From positions 1,116,001 through 1,180,000 of the forward strand of contig JAGFMI010000004.1 in assembly GCA_021030905.1 (NCBI GenBank): 64,000 nt of DNA. Reading direction: 5' to 3'. Every line of letters begins with the position of its first letter. Positions within the stretch are counted from its first letter, which is position 1. Of the stretch, positions 1 to 12,250 are shown piece by piece. The notes beneath the pieces were generated by a model. It searched no databases. It was not told the origin of the DNA and saw nothing but the letters and a program-made list of their open reading frames with translations. Origin of the DNA: Pyrenula massariospora (Eukaryota > Ascomycota > Eurotiomycetes > Pyrenulales > Pyrenulaceae). A program made the translations under genes and the position numbers.

Positions 1-324
1 ACCCCAAAGAACAGCAGGAGCTTCAGTCTCGCATGGAAAAAAGGCAGATGAAGGAATTCATGACTGTACACAGAACCAAGATCACACCCAGCAGCCCAAA
101 TGCTGACAATGTATCCACGCCAGATGTACTCCAGACTTGTCCAACGCTGCTTTGATGACTGTGTCACCGATTTTACCACCAAATCTCTCGTTCCGCGCGA
201 AGAAGGCTGCGTAATGCGATGCGTCGATAAATATTTGAAAGCTTCGGAAAGGCTGGGGCATAGATTCCAGGAACAAAACGCAGCAATGATGGCACAGGGT
301 CCAGGTGGCTTGCCGGGGCGTTGA
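1..324 (+). CDS. TIM9: Mitochondrial inner-membrane translocase chaperone Tim9 (5' end outside window)
   Basis: Small Tim chaperone of the intermembrane space. With Tim10 it escorts hydrophobic carrier precursors to the TIM22 complex. Two exons are visible: 3-65 (frame continues from outside the window) and 124-324, joined across a 58-nt GT-AG intron (66-123) at phase 0. The joined protein carries the twin CX3C motif (CFDDC and CVMRC, 15 residues apart) and the RFQEQNA tail element that distinguishes Tim9 from Tim8/10/13. The first exon supplies the KRQMKEFM helix that precedes the first CX3C in yeast Tim9. Only the first roughly ten residues and the start codon are missing. The identification rests on motif order and is firm. 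Confidence 0.93.
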
Positions 325-1210
325 GGTGAAGATGCGCAACAGGGGAACACCTATTATTCAATTGCGTGCATTTCGCTGGCGCTCCTACTCCTAAATGATC
401 TGAGGCATTGCATTTATGAGGAGTTGGATACGACCGAACTTGGCGTCAGTCGGCGACGTAACACTGGTTTGAAATCGACAGCCTAAGAGATCATGTCTCA
501 CAGTCCACTGTCACTAGAGCAAGATGAGAAAGCAAGATAAGGCCCAAAATTTGCGACGCCGCTTCGGCTGACTCGATGGCTGGATATCATGGGTATTTAC
601 AATCGGTCCTGTCACGTGCATGCTGATGGGCTATGATCTAGGCTTTATCTGCAATGGGCTTCAATTTACCACTCACTGAAACTATGATGAGCTACTGTCT
701 TGCTGCCATAGAGAAACACCCCATCAAACGTTGCCGGAAATCAATGCTGTATTAGGAAGATTTTGCCAGACCGTGTGTTCAGAGCCTCGATCATGGATTT
801 GGATCCCAGCCGGTCTTTTCCTTGGTCTGCCGCACCTTATCATTTCCTTCTATGTCTAAAGTACTTTCCAAACCCTTCTACACCAGAGATTCCGAGCGGG
901 TCAGCAAGGACAATACATGAGAGCGGTCGATAATTTCACCCTCTAATGGCCGAGCATTTGCCGCAACTTCACCGCGTCTCCACACTCTAACTGCTGCCCC
1001 TCATACACTCCGATGACATCGTGCTCTGCCGCGTTCAACCCCGCCTGGAATTTTTTCTACCAAAATCAGCTGCCGGTTCCTTCAGATTGTGGATGAAATC
1101 ATCACACCGGGTCTTTTGCATATCTGAGCCCTTTTTGTTTACATTGTTTCTTTCTGTATTCTACCAGCAGAGCTCTTGAAACCTGGAATTGCTGATAGCC
1201 TCGTACCAAA
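325..1210. other. Intergenic, no gene seen
   Basis: About 0.9 kb between TIM9 and the dehydrogenase. No open frame with coding character, no tRNA and no repeat was recognised. The last part is presumably the promoter and leader of the downstream gene. Confidence 0.6.
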
Positions 1211-2657
<1,447 letters not shown>

Positions 2658-3182
2658 GTGAACTAAATAACGCCACGGCGAAATTCGAGTTCTAAAAAAA
2701 TAGATCTCTGATCGAAGAATAAGCGCCAATATAGTGAACATCAATTACCTGTACATTCACGCAGCTGGTCAAAGACTAAAAGTCGATATTGCTTAGGTTT
2801 CGTGGTAAGTAAAAGTGTATTTTCACGAGCAAAAGGACCTTATTTCCTAATTGGCCAAGAATAGCTTTACCCTCTGATTGTTTCTAATCTTTTAAATTGC
2901 TCAAATTCCTTGTGACACTCTTTTGAAGGACCCAGACTGGTCCAAGACTATAACTTTAAGGTCTTGACACGTCCTGCCATGAGCGACGTGGAGGAGCAGG
3001 CGGAATTTGTTCGGTCTCCTCACGCAGCACGATCGTTTTCCTAATCACTCACGCCTTGCAATGGCCAGATCCTATATCCTCGAGGACAACCAAATTTGGG
3101 AAGCATCTTCATGAGTTAGAGATAACATGCTAGATGCAACCTTCAAGGTGTGATTAGGATTCCGCTTTTACGCCGAAATTGT
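2658..3182. other. Intergenic between convergent genes
   Basis: About 0.5 kb holding the 3' ends of the dehydrogenase and of the minus-strand membrane-protein gene. Nothing else recognised. Confidence 0.6.
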
Positions 3183-4716
3183 TCAAAGAACTCGCTGTAA
3201 GCGCGTCGAAAAGTCTTCATCTTCAGAAGGTCCGATATCCCTGCTATGGTCTGGCGCGTGAGCGTTGGTTCCTGGCTCTTGTCTTTCTGGCGCAGTCACC
3301 ACACTTTCAAGCGTCTGGTTGTCTGTCGACCCTAAATTTCTTGTTGCGCTCTGATACAGGCGCTTGATGTCCTCGTCCCCAGAATTGTCTCGCATAATTA
3401 AACCCCTTGTACTCCAATCTTGAGAGCCATCGAATGGGTTTCCCAGGTATTTTGCCTGTTGCTGCAGCTCATCTTGTAAGCTCTCGTCGACCATTGGAAA
3501 AGATCCATCCAAGAGGTGCGTATCAATATCCCTGGAGGGTGTTCGGCGCGACAACTGCTGACCTGATGAATATTCTGTGGGGCGACTGTAGCTGGAACTG
3601 CGAACTCGGCTGGCGATCGCCGGTGGCATGACTCTAACCCTTGACTGGCGTCACCAAGTTTGCTCCTCTCACGTGATTAGCGACTACATACCTAGATGTT
3701 GCGAAATCCCCGGTTCCTGAGAGTTGATTGTCTGGCTGTGCTTGGTGCTGTGGGTTTGACAAGCTATTTCGCCGCGAACCACCCATTCTCACCATTCTGT
3801 ATGATTCTCCGGTCATAGGGTTTGTAGCTTCATGACTTTGAGCAGCGCCTGGCAAGCGGTCCCTGAAGTGTCTAGAAGCGCTTCCATGTTGCTGTTCTGG
3901 AATTTGGAATGTGCCTTCTGAGGTTGCGTTGTCTGTGCCATCAAGCTGAGAAGCAGCAGACGTTCTGAACCGCCGTACAAACCGGTGTCTAGGTATTGTT
4001 CTCAACAGATACCTTCGTAACCTCCTCCAGTTTGCCACAATTGCAAGGACTGGGATAGAACCAAGCAAAATAAGTGCGAGTATGTAGAGTCCTCTGGATT
4101 CACCTAGAGCCCTCTTTCTACAATGCTCTTCGATCCATGTTTCGTTCCTTGGATAACAATATCTGCAGGTCGAATTGTCTGACTTTGCGTTTGATTCATC
4201 CTCCTTAGACTCTGTACAATTTCCGTTTTCCCCGTTTGATTCTTTAAAGGTTCCATTTCCTGCATTTGATTTCGTTGAGTTGCACCCGGCACAGATGTCA
4301 TCAATGCAGATTGCGTATGACGCGTTTCTCAACGGGTCCCATGCCCTTTTCAGAGGCAACCGAAGAGGCTGATAAGTGTTGTGTGTTAGGCTATGGATTG
4401 GAGGCCGTCCGCCACTCTCGAGCTGCATTAACATAACATCGATCTCGTGTTTACATGCACGGAGGCTGTTCTTCAGTACATCTCCCTCGTTGTCTTTCCT
4501 CTTGTATTCCGCAAGACTTCTGGTGCAGGACAGCAGAGGAGAGGCATCGAATGGAAGGTGCAGGGCATGTACGCCGCGTAACGCAGTTGGCTGCTCGGAG
4601 TTTCTGTTTGGAAGCCTGCAAAAGCTCAACGAATCTAGACCAACGAGGACGACGACAAGTATGAGCCATGGCGCGAATCGCACACGACAACGACTAGAGA
4701 CCTGCAAAGTCAGCAC
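3183..4716 (-). CDS. Uncharacterised single-pass membrane protein, N-terminus unresolved
   Basis: Not recognised as a named family. Two exons, 3692-4716 and 3183-3633, joined over a 58-nt GT-AG intron (branch GCTAAT), give about 491 aa. Near the N-terminus is a hydrophobic stretch (APWLILVVVLVGL) that looks like a signal peptide. A Ser/Asn/Glu-rich, Cys-containing luminal part with NxT/NxS sites follows. Around residue 210 is a second hydrophobic helix (LYILALILLGSIPVLAIVA) followed by WRRLRRY, a typical stop-transfer with a cytosolic basic flank. The tail is hydrophilic. The upstream limit given is not an ATG. A splice acceptor (CTGAC, then TTTGCAG) sits at the start of the hydrophobic segment, so the true ATG is probably in a short upstream exon. 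One candidate is an ATG-TTC-ATG before a GTTTGA donor near 4755. Probably a surface or secretory-pathway type I protein; function unknown. Confidence 0.7.
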
Positions 4717-5626
4717 GCAAGGCTAGGGCAGAACAATAGTACTCTCAAACCATGAACATGATACAGAAAACCAATGTGACTCTGATTAGCTGATACCTAA
4801 TGGAAGCTTGATATCCTTGAGATGCTGCTTAGAGAAAGCTTGCATCGCATACAGCTCTCGTACAACATTTTGTCGGAGGTAAGACACCCTCTTTACACCT
4901 GCCTAGTGTGTCTTCAAAGCTGCTAATGGAGGAAGGAGAGGTCAAGAATTACTTTAGTGCTTTTAGAATGTCATTTACCGGCAGGCGCTATGCTACCAGA
5001 CTCAACGCATGCGAAAAGATCTGTCTGAAGCGGAGCCTTGACCAGGCCATCAGCTAAGAATGCCTTTAGATGAACCAAATAGAGATAGAAACCGAAATTG
5101 GCGACCTTGGAAACAAGTTCTGCCCACGGGTTATGCGGAGACTTCGGCACCAAAGGAGTGATATGAATTGGAAATACAATTGCCTTGCACGTGGTAAGAA
5201 ATGCATTTCTTATCTTCTTTCACCGCCACTGGACTTGGTCAGTTGCACGAGTTGAGTGATAACTTCTTTTGGTACATTTGCCGCGGTTCACTTTCTCGTC
5301 AGCACCACCAGCGTGATTCACCACTGATCCGGAGTGCCCCGGCGCCTGTCCACTTATGATACTACAAGCGTTGACCAAGGGTGAATGATCTGGACATGCC
5401 TCGAGCATATTTATTTCTTCCACATAACTGCAGCACCAGCCGCACTTCAACCCAACCACACTATCCCGGTATATTCTACTTCCACAGGCAAATCTGAACA
5501 GATCTTAATATCCCTTCAAGGACATCAGAGGTTCTAATTCTCCTTTGAACACGTTATGAATTTCAGGTACCTGCACTGTCCCATCAACCTCAAACAAGTC
5601 GTGAGCTCTTTCCAGTTGTGAGAGCG
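4717..5626. other. Intergenic between divergent genes
   Basis: About 0.9 kb of shared upstream sequence. It probably contains the missing first exon of the minus-strand membrane-protein gene. No other gene or repeat recognised. Confidence 0.55.
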
Positions 5627-6871
5627 ATGTTAAAGAAAGCCACTGGGTCTCATGACCTTTTCCCAGATCTTCCAGAAAGGTCTAGACAGGGTCGTGAAAC
5701 CCGCGAGCTTTTGCCCACAGCTCACTCTATTCCTCGACAGCCACATTCATCTCGCGAGCTGTTCCCACTTGCTAAAGCAAGCACAAGTCCAACGAACTCA
5801 AATGCATTGAAACTACCAGGGCAAAGGTATGTGGAAGACAAGACGCCTACTGGTGACAGAAAAATTAGGCAGTATTCCCACATGAAGGGGTCCAGAATCT
5901 CTAATACACCTAGCAAAGCGATCGTTCCAAGGCGACAAACTCCCTCGTCGTCTCAGAAGATTACAAAACCCTCGGCTAGCAATCAGCGAAGCAGCCATCA
6001 TGTTATTACAGAGACTTCTGGTCCTGGGCGAATTAGGAAGCTTGTATCATCTCCACCTCGCCCTATCTCTCGACCCAAAAACATGTTCGGCAGTCTTGGA
6101 CGCTCAGACGTGTCTCAAGCCAAACGACGAGGTCTGAGGCGGTCCGATCTCAAGTCTTCGCGCGACGTAGGTAGTCTCTTCGGGGAAGAATTTGACAACC
6201 ATTTCCAGCTGAAGTTCTTCGCCCTCAAGTCGACGGGCCAAGCGGACGCCAATCGCCCGTCTGAGGGCACATCAAACCAATCCACACAACATAGGGTAAA
6301 GCCACTCACGTATCAAGCTAAATCACGGATTGTCACCAAGCTCAATCAATGCCTCGCCGACCGTGCAAACGACATTCTAAGGGTCTTGGCTCATATCGCC
6401 CCTGTCACTCTTGCAAAATGCGAAAATGAAGACTTGATTGATCTCGGCAATGCTGTGGATATTGTCTTTCTTGAGCTCCAGAAATACATTCTCCAGCGTC
6501 GTGGTCCCAGGAAGAAGCAGGACATCGGGCCACTTCTGCCACCTCTAACTGAAGAAGAAATAGATTACTTAGTCTGCGGAACTGGCCGACTGTTCGAATA
6601 TGAACAGAATCAAGTCCTTTCGATGCTTAGAGGAGCTGTCCCTGTCTTTAAGTACGGGATCCAAATGACCGATGACATGCGGGCCTGGCTCCCTACGATT
6701 CCTTTGAATGTGCAGCATGTCTTCTTGAAGTACATGAAGAAGCAGGAAGAGGATATGGATTTTGAGTTGCGGGATTTTGCAAGAGCTGTAGAAGAAGCTG
6801 TGCAGAAGGAGTCAAGTGACGATGAGGGTGAAGTCGCAATAGCTAAAGGGAATTTAGACCTGGGACCTTGA
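5627..6871 (+). CDS. Uncharacterised nuclear-type protein with disordered N-terminal half
   Basis: Single open frame of 414 aa from the ATG at 5627 (MLKKATGSHDLFP). The first half is low-complexity and Arg/Ser/Pro-rich, with three spaced motifs of the form [DE]L[FL]P (HDLFPDLPE, RELLPT, RELFPLA). From about residue 195 it becomes a structured, helix-rich region (FDNHFQLKFFALKS, LNQCLADRANDILRVLAHIAP, VDIVFLELQKYI). The C-terminus is acidic (SSDDEGE). I do not recognise a named domain. The repeated ELFP-like motifs recall fungal RNA-binding/cap-binding-like proteins, but that is only a resemblance. The start could lie upstream if a 5' exon exists, since a CTCTTTCCAG acceptor-like site precedes the ATG. 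Confidence 0.7.
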   Translation: MLKKATGSHDLFPDLPERSRQGRETRELLPTAHSIPRQPHSSRELFPLAKASTSPTNSNALKLPGQRYVEDKTPTGDRKIRQYSHMKGSRISNTPSKAIVPRRQTPSSSQKITKPSASNQRSSHHVITETSGPGRIRKLVSSPPRPISRPKNMFGSLGRSDVSQAKRRGLRRSDLKSSRDVGSLFGEEFDNHFQLKFFALKSTGQADANRPSEGTSNQSTQHRVKPLTYQAKSRIVTKLNQCLADRANDILRVLAHIAPVTLAKCENEDLIDLGNAVDIVFLELQKYILQRRGPRKKQDIGPLLPPLTEEEIDYLVCGTGRLFEYEQNQVLSMLRGAVPVFKYGIQMTDDMRAWLPTIPLNVQHVFLKYMKKQEEDMDFELRDFARAVEEAVQKESSDDEGEVAIAKGNLDLGP

Positions 6872-8058
6872 CGGTATTGAACGAGCTCATCTGCGGTCAG
6901 AAGACGGTAGGCCCCCAAAAGACATGTGAAAAGCTTGCCAACTTACTGATAGAATCCGTGAGACTTAAAGGCACGTATTTGTGGTAGCTAAGATCTAGTC
7001 TCGGAGGTGTAGACATTGTGGCTGTGTCGTGGTGTTTGCACACTGGTCTTATCTTCCGTGGACATCATTCCGTTCTATTTTCCGGAGGTCGTTGTCAATT
7101 TTATAGCAGACGAAGAAAGCCTTTGTAGTCAAGTATAGCCATTACCCCAAAGTGATCCCAGCAGCCTTAGGGACATGAGGAAAATGGCCATATGGGTGAC
7201 AAACTGAAAAAAAAATACTGGACGTAAAGTTACTCGCTCATTGATCCCCAGGTATCAAAAATTTTGATGGGCTTTCAACAGCGAGAGGTTCTTTTTGGCA
7301 AGAAATGGCCCCATAGCACACAGAAGGTCGGCCTCGTAGGCAGATTCTAGAACCATAGAAATGCTGTTGCCCACGTAACCCGGGCTCCTAGACTCTCCTC
7401 AAGTTTGTACTTTTTTCGACTAGATGAATTTGAAACGCGGGTATCTATTGGCTTGATTTTGACGGCGATATCGAACTCTCATTCCTTGAGATCTGCGCTC
7501 TCGCCGCGAAGGTTTTCCTTTCAGAGATTCAGAGTCCAGCCATCCTTGCTCACGTCTGCAGTCTGGTGGGTCCTTGTGGCGCTCGGAAAAACCGCGGGGA
7601 ATCATGGACGCAAAAGAAAAAGTCAGCCTCCGATACCGCAAAACACAGCAACATGGCAGGCAAAATAACTTGTACGTGCATTAGTATTCATCGCCCACCA
7701 ACGGCTACAGAAAATATACGAGGCCGAATAGGAGTGTTTTCCAAGGCCAATTGAACGGCTGCTGCTAACATCCAACCACTCCAACCTGGCGTCAACACTA
7801 CTCCCCGCATTACGTCTCCGACTTCTATCCCGCAGTTGGACTCGCAGCGTCAACCTGGCGCCCTCACGACCGGCTTCCCGTTTGAGTCTCATTAGTAGAC
7901 ACCTCGACCACAGACCTCCTTTGCCTTCCCTTTATACTCCATACTCTAGTGAGCGAGATTCAGAAAAACCAGACGATATCCCCTATACTCCCCTCATCCG
8001 CCATCCTCCTCGGAGACTCTACAGCTCTAAGACTACCGAAGAGGGAGATACTGTAGCC
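6872..8058. other. Intergenic; in-frame leader before AGX1
   Basis: No gene is recognised in 6872-7731. From 7732 to 8058 the frame of AGX1 stays open upstream of its ATG with no in-frame ATG. It encodes an Arg/Leu/Ser-rich stretch that looks like a mitochondrial presequence (see findings). Confidence 0.55.
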
Positions 8059-9271
8059 ATGGGTCAACAGGCTCACCCAGCCCTGCTGATTCCTGGCCCA
8101 ATCGAATTCGATGATGCTGTGCTTCAGTCAATGAGCCACTATGCGTGAGCCACCTCGCCATGTGTCCCAAGTACAATCCCATTAAGCCTGTTTTCTTAGC
8201 GAGTCCCACGTTGGCATACCATTCTGCACCACCTTTGGCGAGTCCCTCACTATGCTCCGCCAGCTTCTTCAAACTACAGATCCATCTTCACAGCCGATTG
8301 TCGTTTCGGGTAGCGGGACCTTGGGCTGGGATCTGGTAGCCGCCAATCTTAGCGAACCAGGCGACGACGTCCTCGTCCTCCACACCGGCTACTTCGCCGA
8401 CTCCTTTGCTGACTGCTTCAAAACATACGGTGTCAACGCAACACAGCTCAAGGCACCTATCGGTGATCGGCCGCAACTCGATGCCATTGAAAAAGCGCTG
8501 AAAGAGAAGAAATACAAACTGCTCACAGTCACACACGTTGACACCTCAACAGGAGTTCTTTCCGAGATCAAAGCTGTCTCCGAGCTTGTCCGCCGCGTCT
8601 CTCCAGAGACCTTGATCATCGTAGACGGTGTCTGCAGTGTCGGCTGTGAGGAGATCCGCTTTGACGAATGGGGCCTAGACGTCGTCCTCACCGCTTCGCA
8701 AAAAGCCATCGGCTGCCCACCCGGTCTCAGCATAAGCATGTACTCTGGACGAGCCATGTCCACCTTCCACTCACGCAAGTCACCGCCAGGGTCGTACTAC
8801 GCCAGCCTGAAGAACTGGCTCCCTATAATGCAGAACTACGAAGCTAAAAAACCCTCCTACTTCGCCACTCCACCGACACAGCTCGTCCACGCCCTCCACA
8901 CCACGCTCAAGCAAGTACTCTCGCGCCCATTGTCAGAGCGCTTCGAAACCCACCAAGCCGCCAGCAAGAAAGTCAAGGCCGCCGTCTCATCCCTCGGCCT
9001 GAAACAACTTGCCTCAAAACCGGAGAATCAGGCTAGCGCCATGACCGCTATATATTTGCCGGAGGGGTTGACGCCGCCCGAGATACTGCCGAAGCTGATG
9101 AAGAGAAATGTGGTCTTTGCTGGAGGGCTGCATAAGGAGATTGCGGCAAAATATATCCGGTTCGGGCATATGGGGGTTAGCGTGATGGATCCGGGAAGGG
9201 GGGATATTGACCAGGCGATTAAGGCGCTGGGGGAGGGTTTAGAAGAGGCTAGGAAGGAGAAGGGGCTGTGA
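8059..9271 (+). CDS. AGX1: Alanine-glyoxylate aminotransferase (class V aminotransferase)
   Basis: PLP enzyme that converts glyoxylate plus alanine to glycine plus pyruvate, one of the fungal routes to glycine. Two exons, 8059-8144 and 8200-9271, are separated by a 55-nt GT-AG intron. The product is 385 aa, the same length as yeast Agx1. Landmarks are an N-terminal LIPGPIEFDD, SGSGTLGWDL, the VDGVCSVG strand with the PLP-pyridine Asp, the Schiff-base lysine in ASQKAIGCPPG (about residue 205), and the substrate-side IRFGHMGV near the C-terminus. The intron falls in the conserved SHYAESHVG segment (phase 2). The ATG chosen gives the standard cytosolic or peroxisomal form. The open frame continues upstream without an ATG, hinting at a longer form. 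Confidence 0.95.
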
Positions 9272-10015
9272 AAGATTTGGTGTATAGCAAGTAGGTGCTA
9301 TTGGCAATCACCTTGACGAAAGGGTTTGTTCGAGATGTAGATATTTTAGACCCAAAATAGTTTGTACCGACTGGTTTTTTGAGAGTCGTGCCGCTCTGCG
9401 GCAAGCTATCCAATCCACCCCCAAACGACGAGACAGTGACAAATGATTCTGGCACAAGTAGAACATCGTCGAATGGGCTAAGTTAGGTTTGGTTGAAAAT
9501 TTTAACCGATCCTAAAATCTCTCAAAGCCTAAGTTCAGCACAAAGGTTTTCACCTCAGGGATTCAATAAAATGCAGTGGTTCTCAATATTGGCGGGCGAT
9601 TGCTAGAGATTGCCAGCAGGGCCAAGCCCAGCTAGCAGTTCAGGTAGACGCGCAACAAAGATACGACACTGACGTGGAAGGCGAGGCCACTAAGTTATTT
9701 AATTTAGATTTTCCTGGCTCTTAGGCAAACTCTAAGCAAGGGACGAGAGAAGTCCCATCGAGCTCGTGAGACTCAACAGGCCCAATGTTTTCTGCTTGCA
9801 GGGAAAAAGTAGCGGCTCAGACTTGCCTTCGCACTTCACTAGCCTCCAGACACTTCCCTCTGGTCCACTGCCACAGGAGTTCGCACTTCCGGGCTGTAAA
9901 CCAAGACGGTGGTTGGACGCTTCAGAAGTATCTGAGAGACTTCTTTCCCTTTTGAGAAAGAAGTCTCGTCATCATCGCCGCAAAATTTCTGCCCAAACAT
10001 TGGTCCTCCGTTCGT
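9272..10015. other. Intergenic between convergent genes
   Basis: About 0.75 kb holding the 3' flanks of AGX1 and the ASNSD1-like gene. Nothing else recognised. Confidence 0.6.
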
Positions 10016-11701
10016 TCAAGCCAGAACATCAGCCCCCTTCTTCTTCCCGCTCTCCATCTTCGCCGTCCGAGCCCCGAATTGAATAGCCCGTTTCTTTTCT
10101 CTCGCGGCGCCTCGAAGTCCAATTTTCCACGCCAGCAACCGAAGCAACTTCTTCGCTGGATCCAGCCCCACAGGCTCGTCACTATTGTCTGCCATCCTTT
10201 CGGTACCTTCGTCCTTCTGCTCCCCAAACCCACACTTCTCCCACACCGGACACCCGACCGCCCAGGCCATGAGCCTCTCATCCAAAAAGGGGTATCTCGC
10301 CTGCCGTCCCCAGTGGCTGATGACCCTATCATCCCTTCCTAAGTTCCTCTGCCCCAGCCTACTAGTATCTAGGTCCAACTCCTCGATCAATCCTGCATAG
10401 CCTCGCCGGGCAAATGCAGTTGCATGGCGTGTATACCCGCCAAAGAGCTCGTCTGCACCAAGGCCGGAGAGCAGGATTCGTGACGGGGTAGTGTAGTGGA
10501 TTTGAGAGTTGGTAGCAGGGTCAACGATGGTTCCAGTTCCTCGTGCTGCAAAGTAGAGAGCTGTGGCGATAGAGAGGTCCATTTCGGTGTTGTGTGGGTA
10601 CATGAGGTTTTGGATCGTGGCGCGGTGCGCGAGGAGCTCGCTGTAGGGAATGTTGATGCTAACGAAGCGAAATAGACGTGTAGGGTAGAGGCGTTGGAGT
10701 TCGGCGTGGCTGCGCAGGCCGGTTTGACGGTCTGGACAGAGACTATAGGGATCTGTGGATTGGGAGGAGGTGGCGAGGGTGCGGGGATTTTCGAAGGCAA
10801 CGTTTAGTAGGTCGATTGGTGAACCTGAAGGAAGGCATCTGTGGCTCATGCTTGCGAGAAGAGTGCAGTCTAAGCCACCAGAGAAGAGTATGGCGAGACG
10901 TGAGGTCCCGTCTAACGTAGATTGAGGAGGACCTTGGCCGGGCTCATAGAGGTGGGAAATACGGAGAGCAAGTGAACGAAGAAGCTGTTGTTCGAGAGAA
11001 GCGACAGATGGGGATGAGAGTGTTAAAGTGGCTGGCTGGTTGGTTGGGATATGTCTATTGATGCTTGGAAGGCAAGTTGCTGGCCATTGAAGAGTCTTTG
11101 TTGTGAGGTCTGGATCAGAAAGGTCGATCACATGAATTCCGTCTGTAGTTAGCTCTTGCCACTGCTGCGACTGTGTTTTGTCTACAACACTGGCAATTAT
11201 ATGAGAACTGTTTAATGAATCAACGCGTTGAAGGAGAGACCGACGGCCTAAACGGTCTCGACCATAGTATAATTTGGAGTGGCTGCCGTCATAAAACACG
11301 AAGGCGAAAGGGCCTTCTATGCTGCTCACTGTTAGTAGTATCTGGCCATCAGTTTCTTTAGATGATAACCTGGTGATTTGGATGAGAGATTCAAAGATTT
11401 TGATTGTGTCATTACCGGATACGTGGTCATCGTGAAACAACCAAGCATCGCCATTCCAACACAATACCGAACCAGATTGCTCATCGACCAATGGCTGTTT
11501 TTGAACGTAGCCACCCCGGAGCGCTAAAACGGAAGCTCCAAAGGTAGCCTGATGTTTATCAGCTCCATAAATACCTTGGGGACCCATGTGGATGGCATGC
11601 TCGGCATAATGGTCCGGACCGCGTCTATGCAGCAATTGTTTCGTGCTTTCGCGTAGAGCCTCAGTGGGTGCAGCAGAGATAGAAAAGAATATGCCGCACA
11701 T
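10016..11701 (-). CDS. ASNSD1-like asparagine synthetase domain protein
   Basis: Single-exon gene for 561 aa starting MCGIFFSIS. Cys2 would be the N-terminal nucleophile of a class II glutamine amidotransferase. The amidotransferase half shows HRRGPDHY and WNGDAW. The synthetase half has an ATP-pyrophosphatase P-loop of the form SGGLDC (about residue 270) and later LLSGLGADELFGGY and RYPFLDERL. The size, the NGD (not NGE) variant and the SGGLDC P-loop fit the ASNSD1/yeast YML096W group rather than true Asn1/Asn2. Substrate and product of this group are unclear; cytosolic location is expected. The C-terminus is Lys-rich. It lies head-to-head with an AsnB-like gene across 549 bp, so the two could share regulation. 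Confidence 0.9.
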   Translation of the reverse strand: MCGIFFSISAAPTEALRESTKQLLHRRGPDHYAEHAIHMGPQGIYGADKHQATFGASVLALRGGYVQKQPLVDEQSGSVLCWNGDAWLFHDDHVSGNDTIKIFESLIQITRLSSKETDGQILLTVSSIEGPFAFVFYDGSHSKLYYGRDRLGRRSLLQRVDSLNSSHIIASVVDKTQSQQWQELTTDGIHVIDLSDPDLTTKTLQWPATCLPSINRHIPTNQPATLTLSSPSVASLEQQLLRSLALRISHLYEPGQGPPQSTLDGTSRLAILFSGGLDCTLLASMSHRCLPSGSPIDLLNVAFENPRTLATSSQSTDPYSLCPDRQTGLRSHAELQRLYPTRLFRFVSINIPYSELLAHRATIQNLMYPHNTEMDLSIATALYFAARGTGTIVDPATNSQIHYTTPSRILLSGLGADELFGGYTRHATAFARRGYAGLIEELDLDTSRLGQRNLGRDDRVISHWGRQARYPFLDERLMAWAVGCPVWEKCGFGEQKDEGTERMADNSDEPVGLDPAKKLLRLLAWKIGLRGAAREKKRAIQFGARTAKMESGKKKGADVLA

Positions 11702-12250
11702 CCAACACAGCGAGCCAAGAAGCAGTGAAGCAGAGATGCGGATGACCTGTAATTACGAACAGTTTCGAGCCAATAATAATGATGAGCGTGTGAAGATTAT
11801 AGGATGCAAAGTCGAAGTTGACCGTTTGCATCTTGGCGCCACTCGATGTTAGAGCGGAACCTTGGCGTAGGGCGCGCAGGCTAGTCCGGGGATGAGGATG
11901 ACCCGTGGCGGACCAGGACCGGAGACGCCCTTTAGATCATTCGCAATGTAGGATCCCACCGCCTTAATCATCCCAACACACATTCTTGAGATTCTTACGA
12001 TGGGAAGGTTAATACCAGTGTGGGTCGGGTCGGTCCACGTATCAGCGGCCAGTCTACGCGACGTTCATGACCTCATTGTATGCGAAGGAAGTTGCCGTGG
12101 TGGGATTCGCGACTGCGTACGGACGTTTTGTCTAAACTCCTTTTTGCTCATCGCCCGTTGTCGTGCTCATTCACTCTCATTCGTGTCATTCTTGTTCTCG
12201 TACCATTTCAGTCTTTTGATCATCGTGTTCAAGCGTTGTAGAAATACAAC
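11702..12250. promoter_or_regulatory. Shared divergent promoter region of the two asparagine-synthetase-family genes
   Basis: 549 bp separates the start codons of the minus-strand ASNSD1-like and plus-strand AsnB-like genes. No separate gene is convincing here, so it must carry both promoters. An ATG at 12000 opens an 87-codon frame overlapping the AsnB-like start (12251). If transcribed in the leader it would act as an overlapping upstream ORF; I cannot tell whether it is in the mRNA. Confidence 0.55.
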
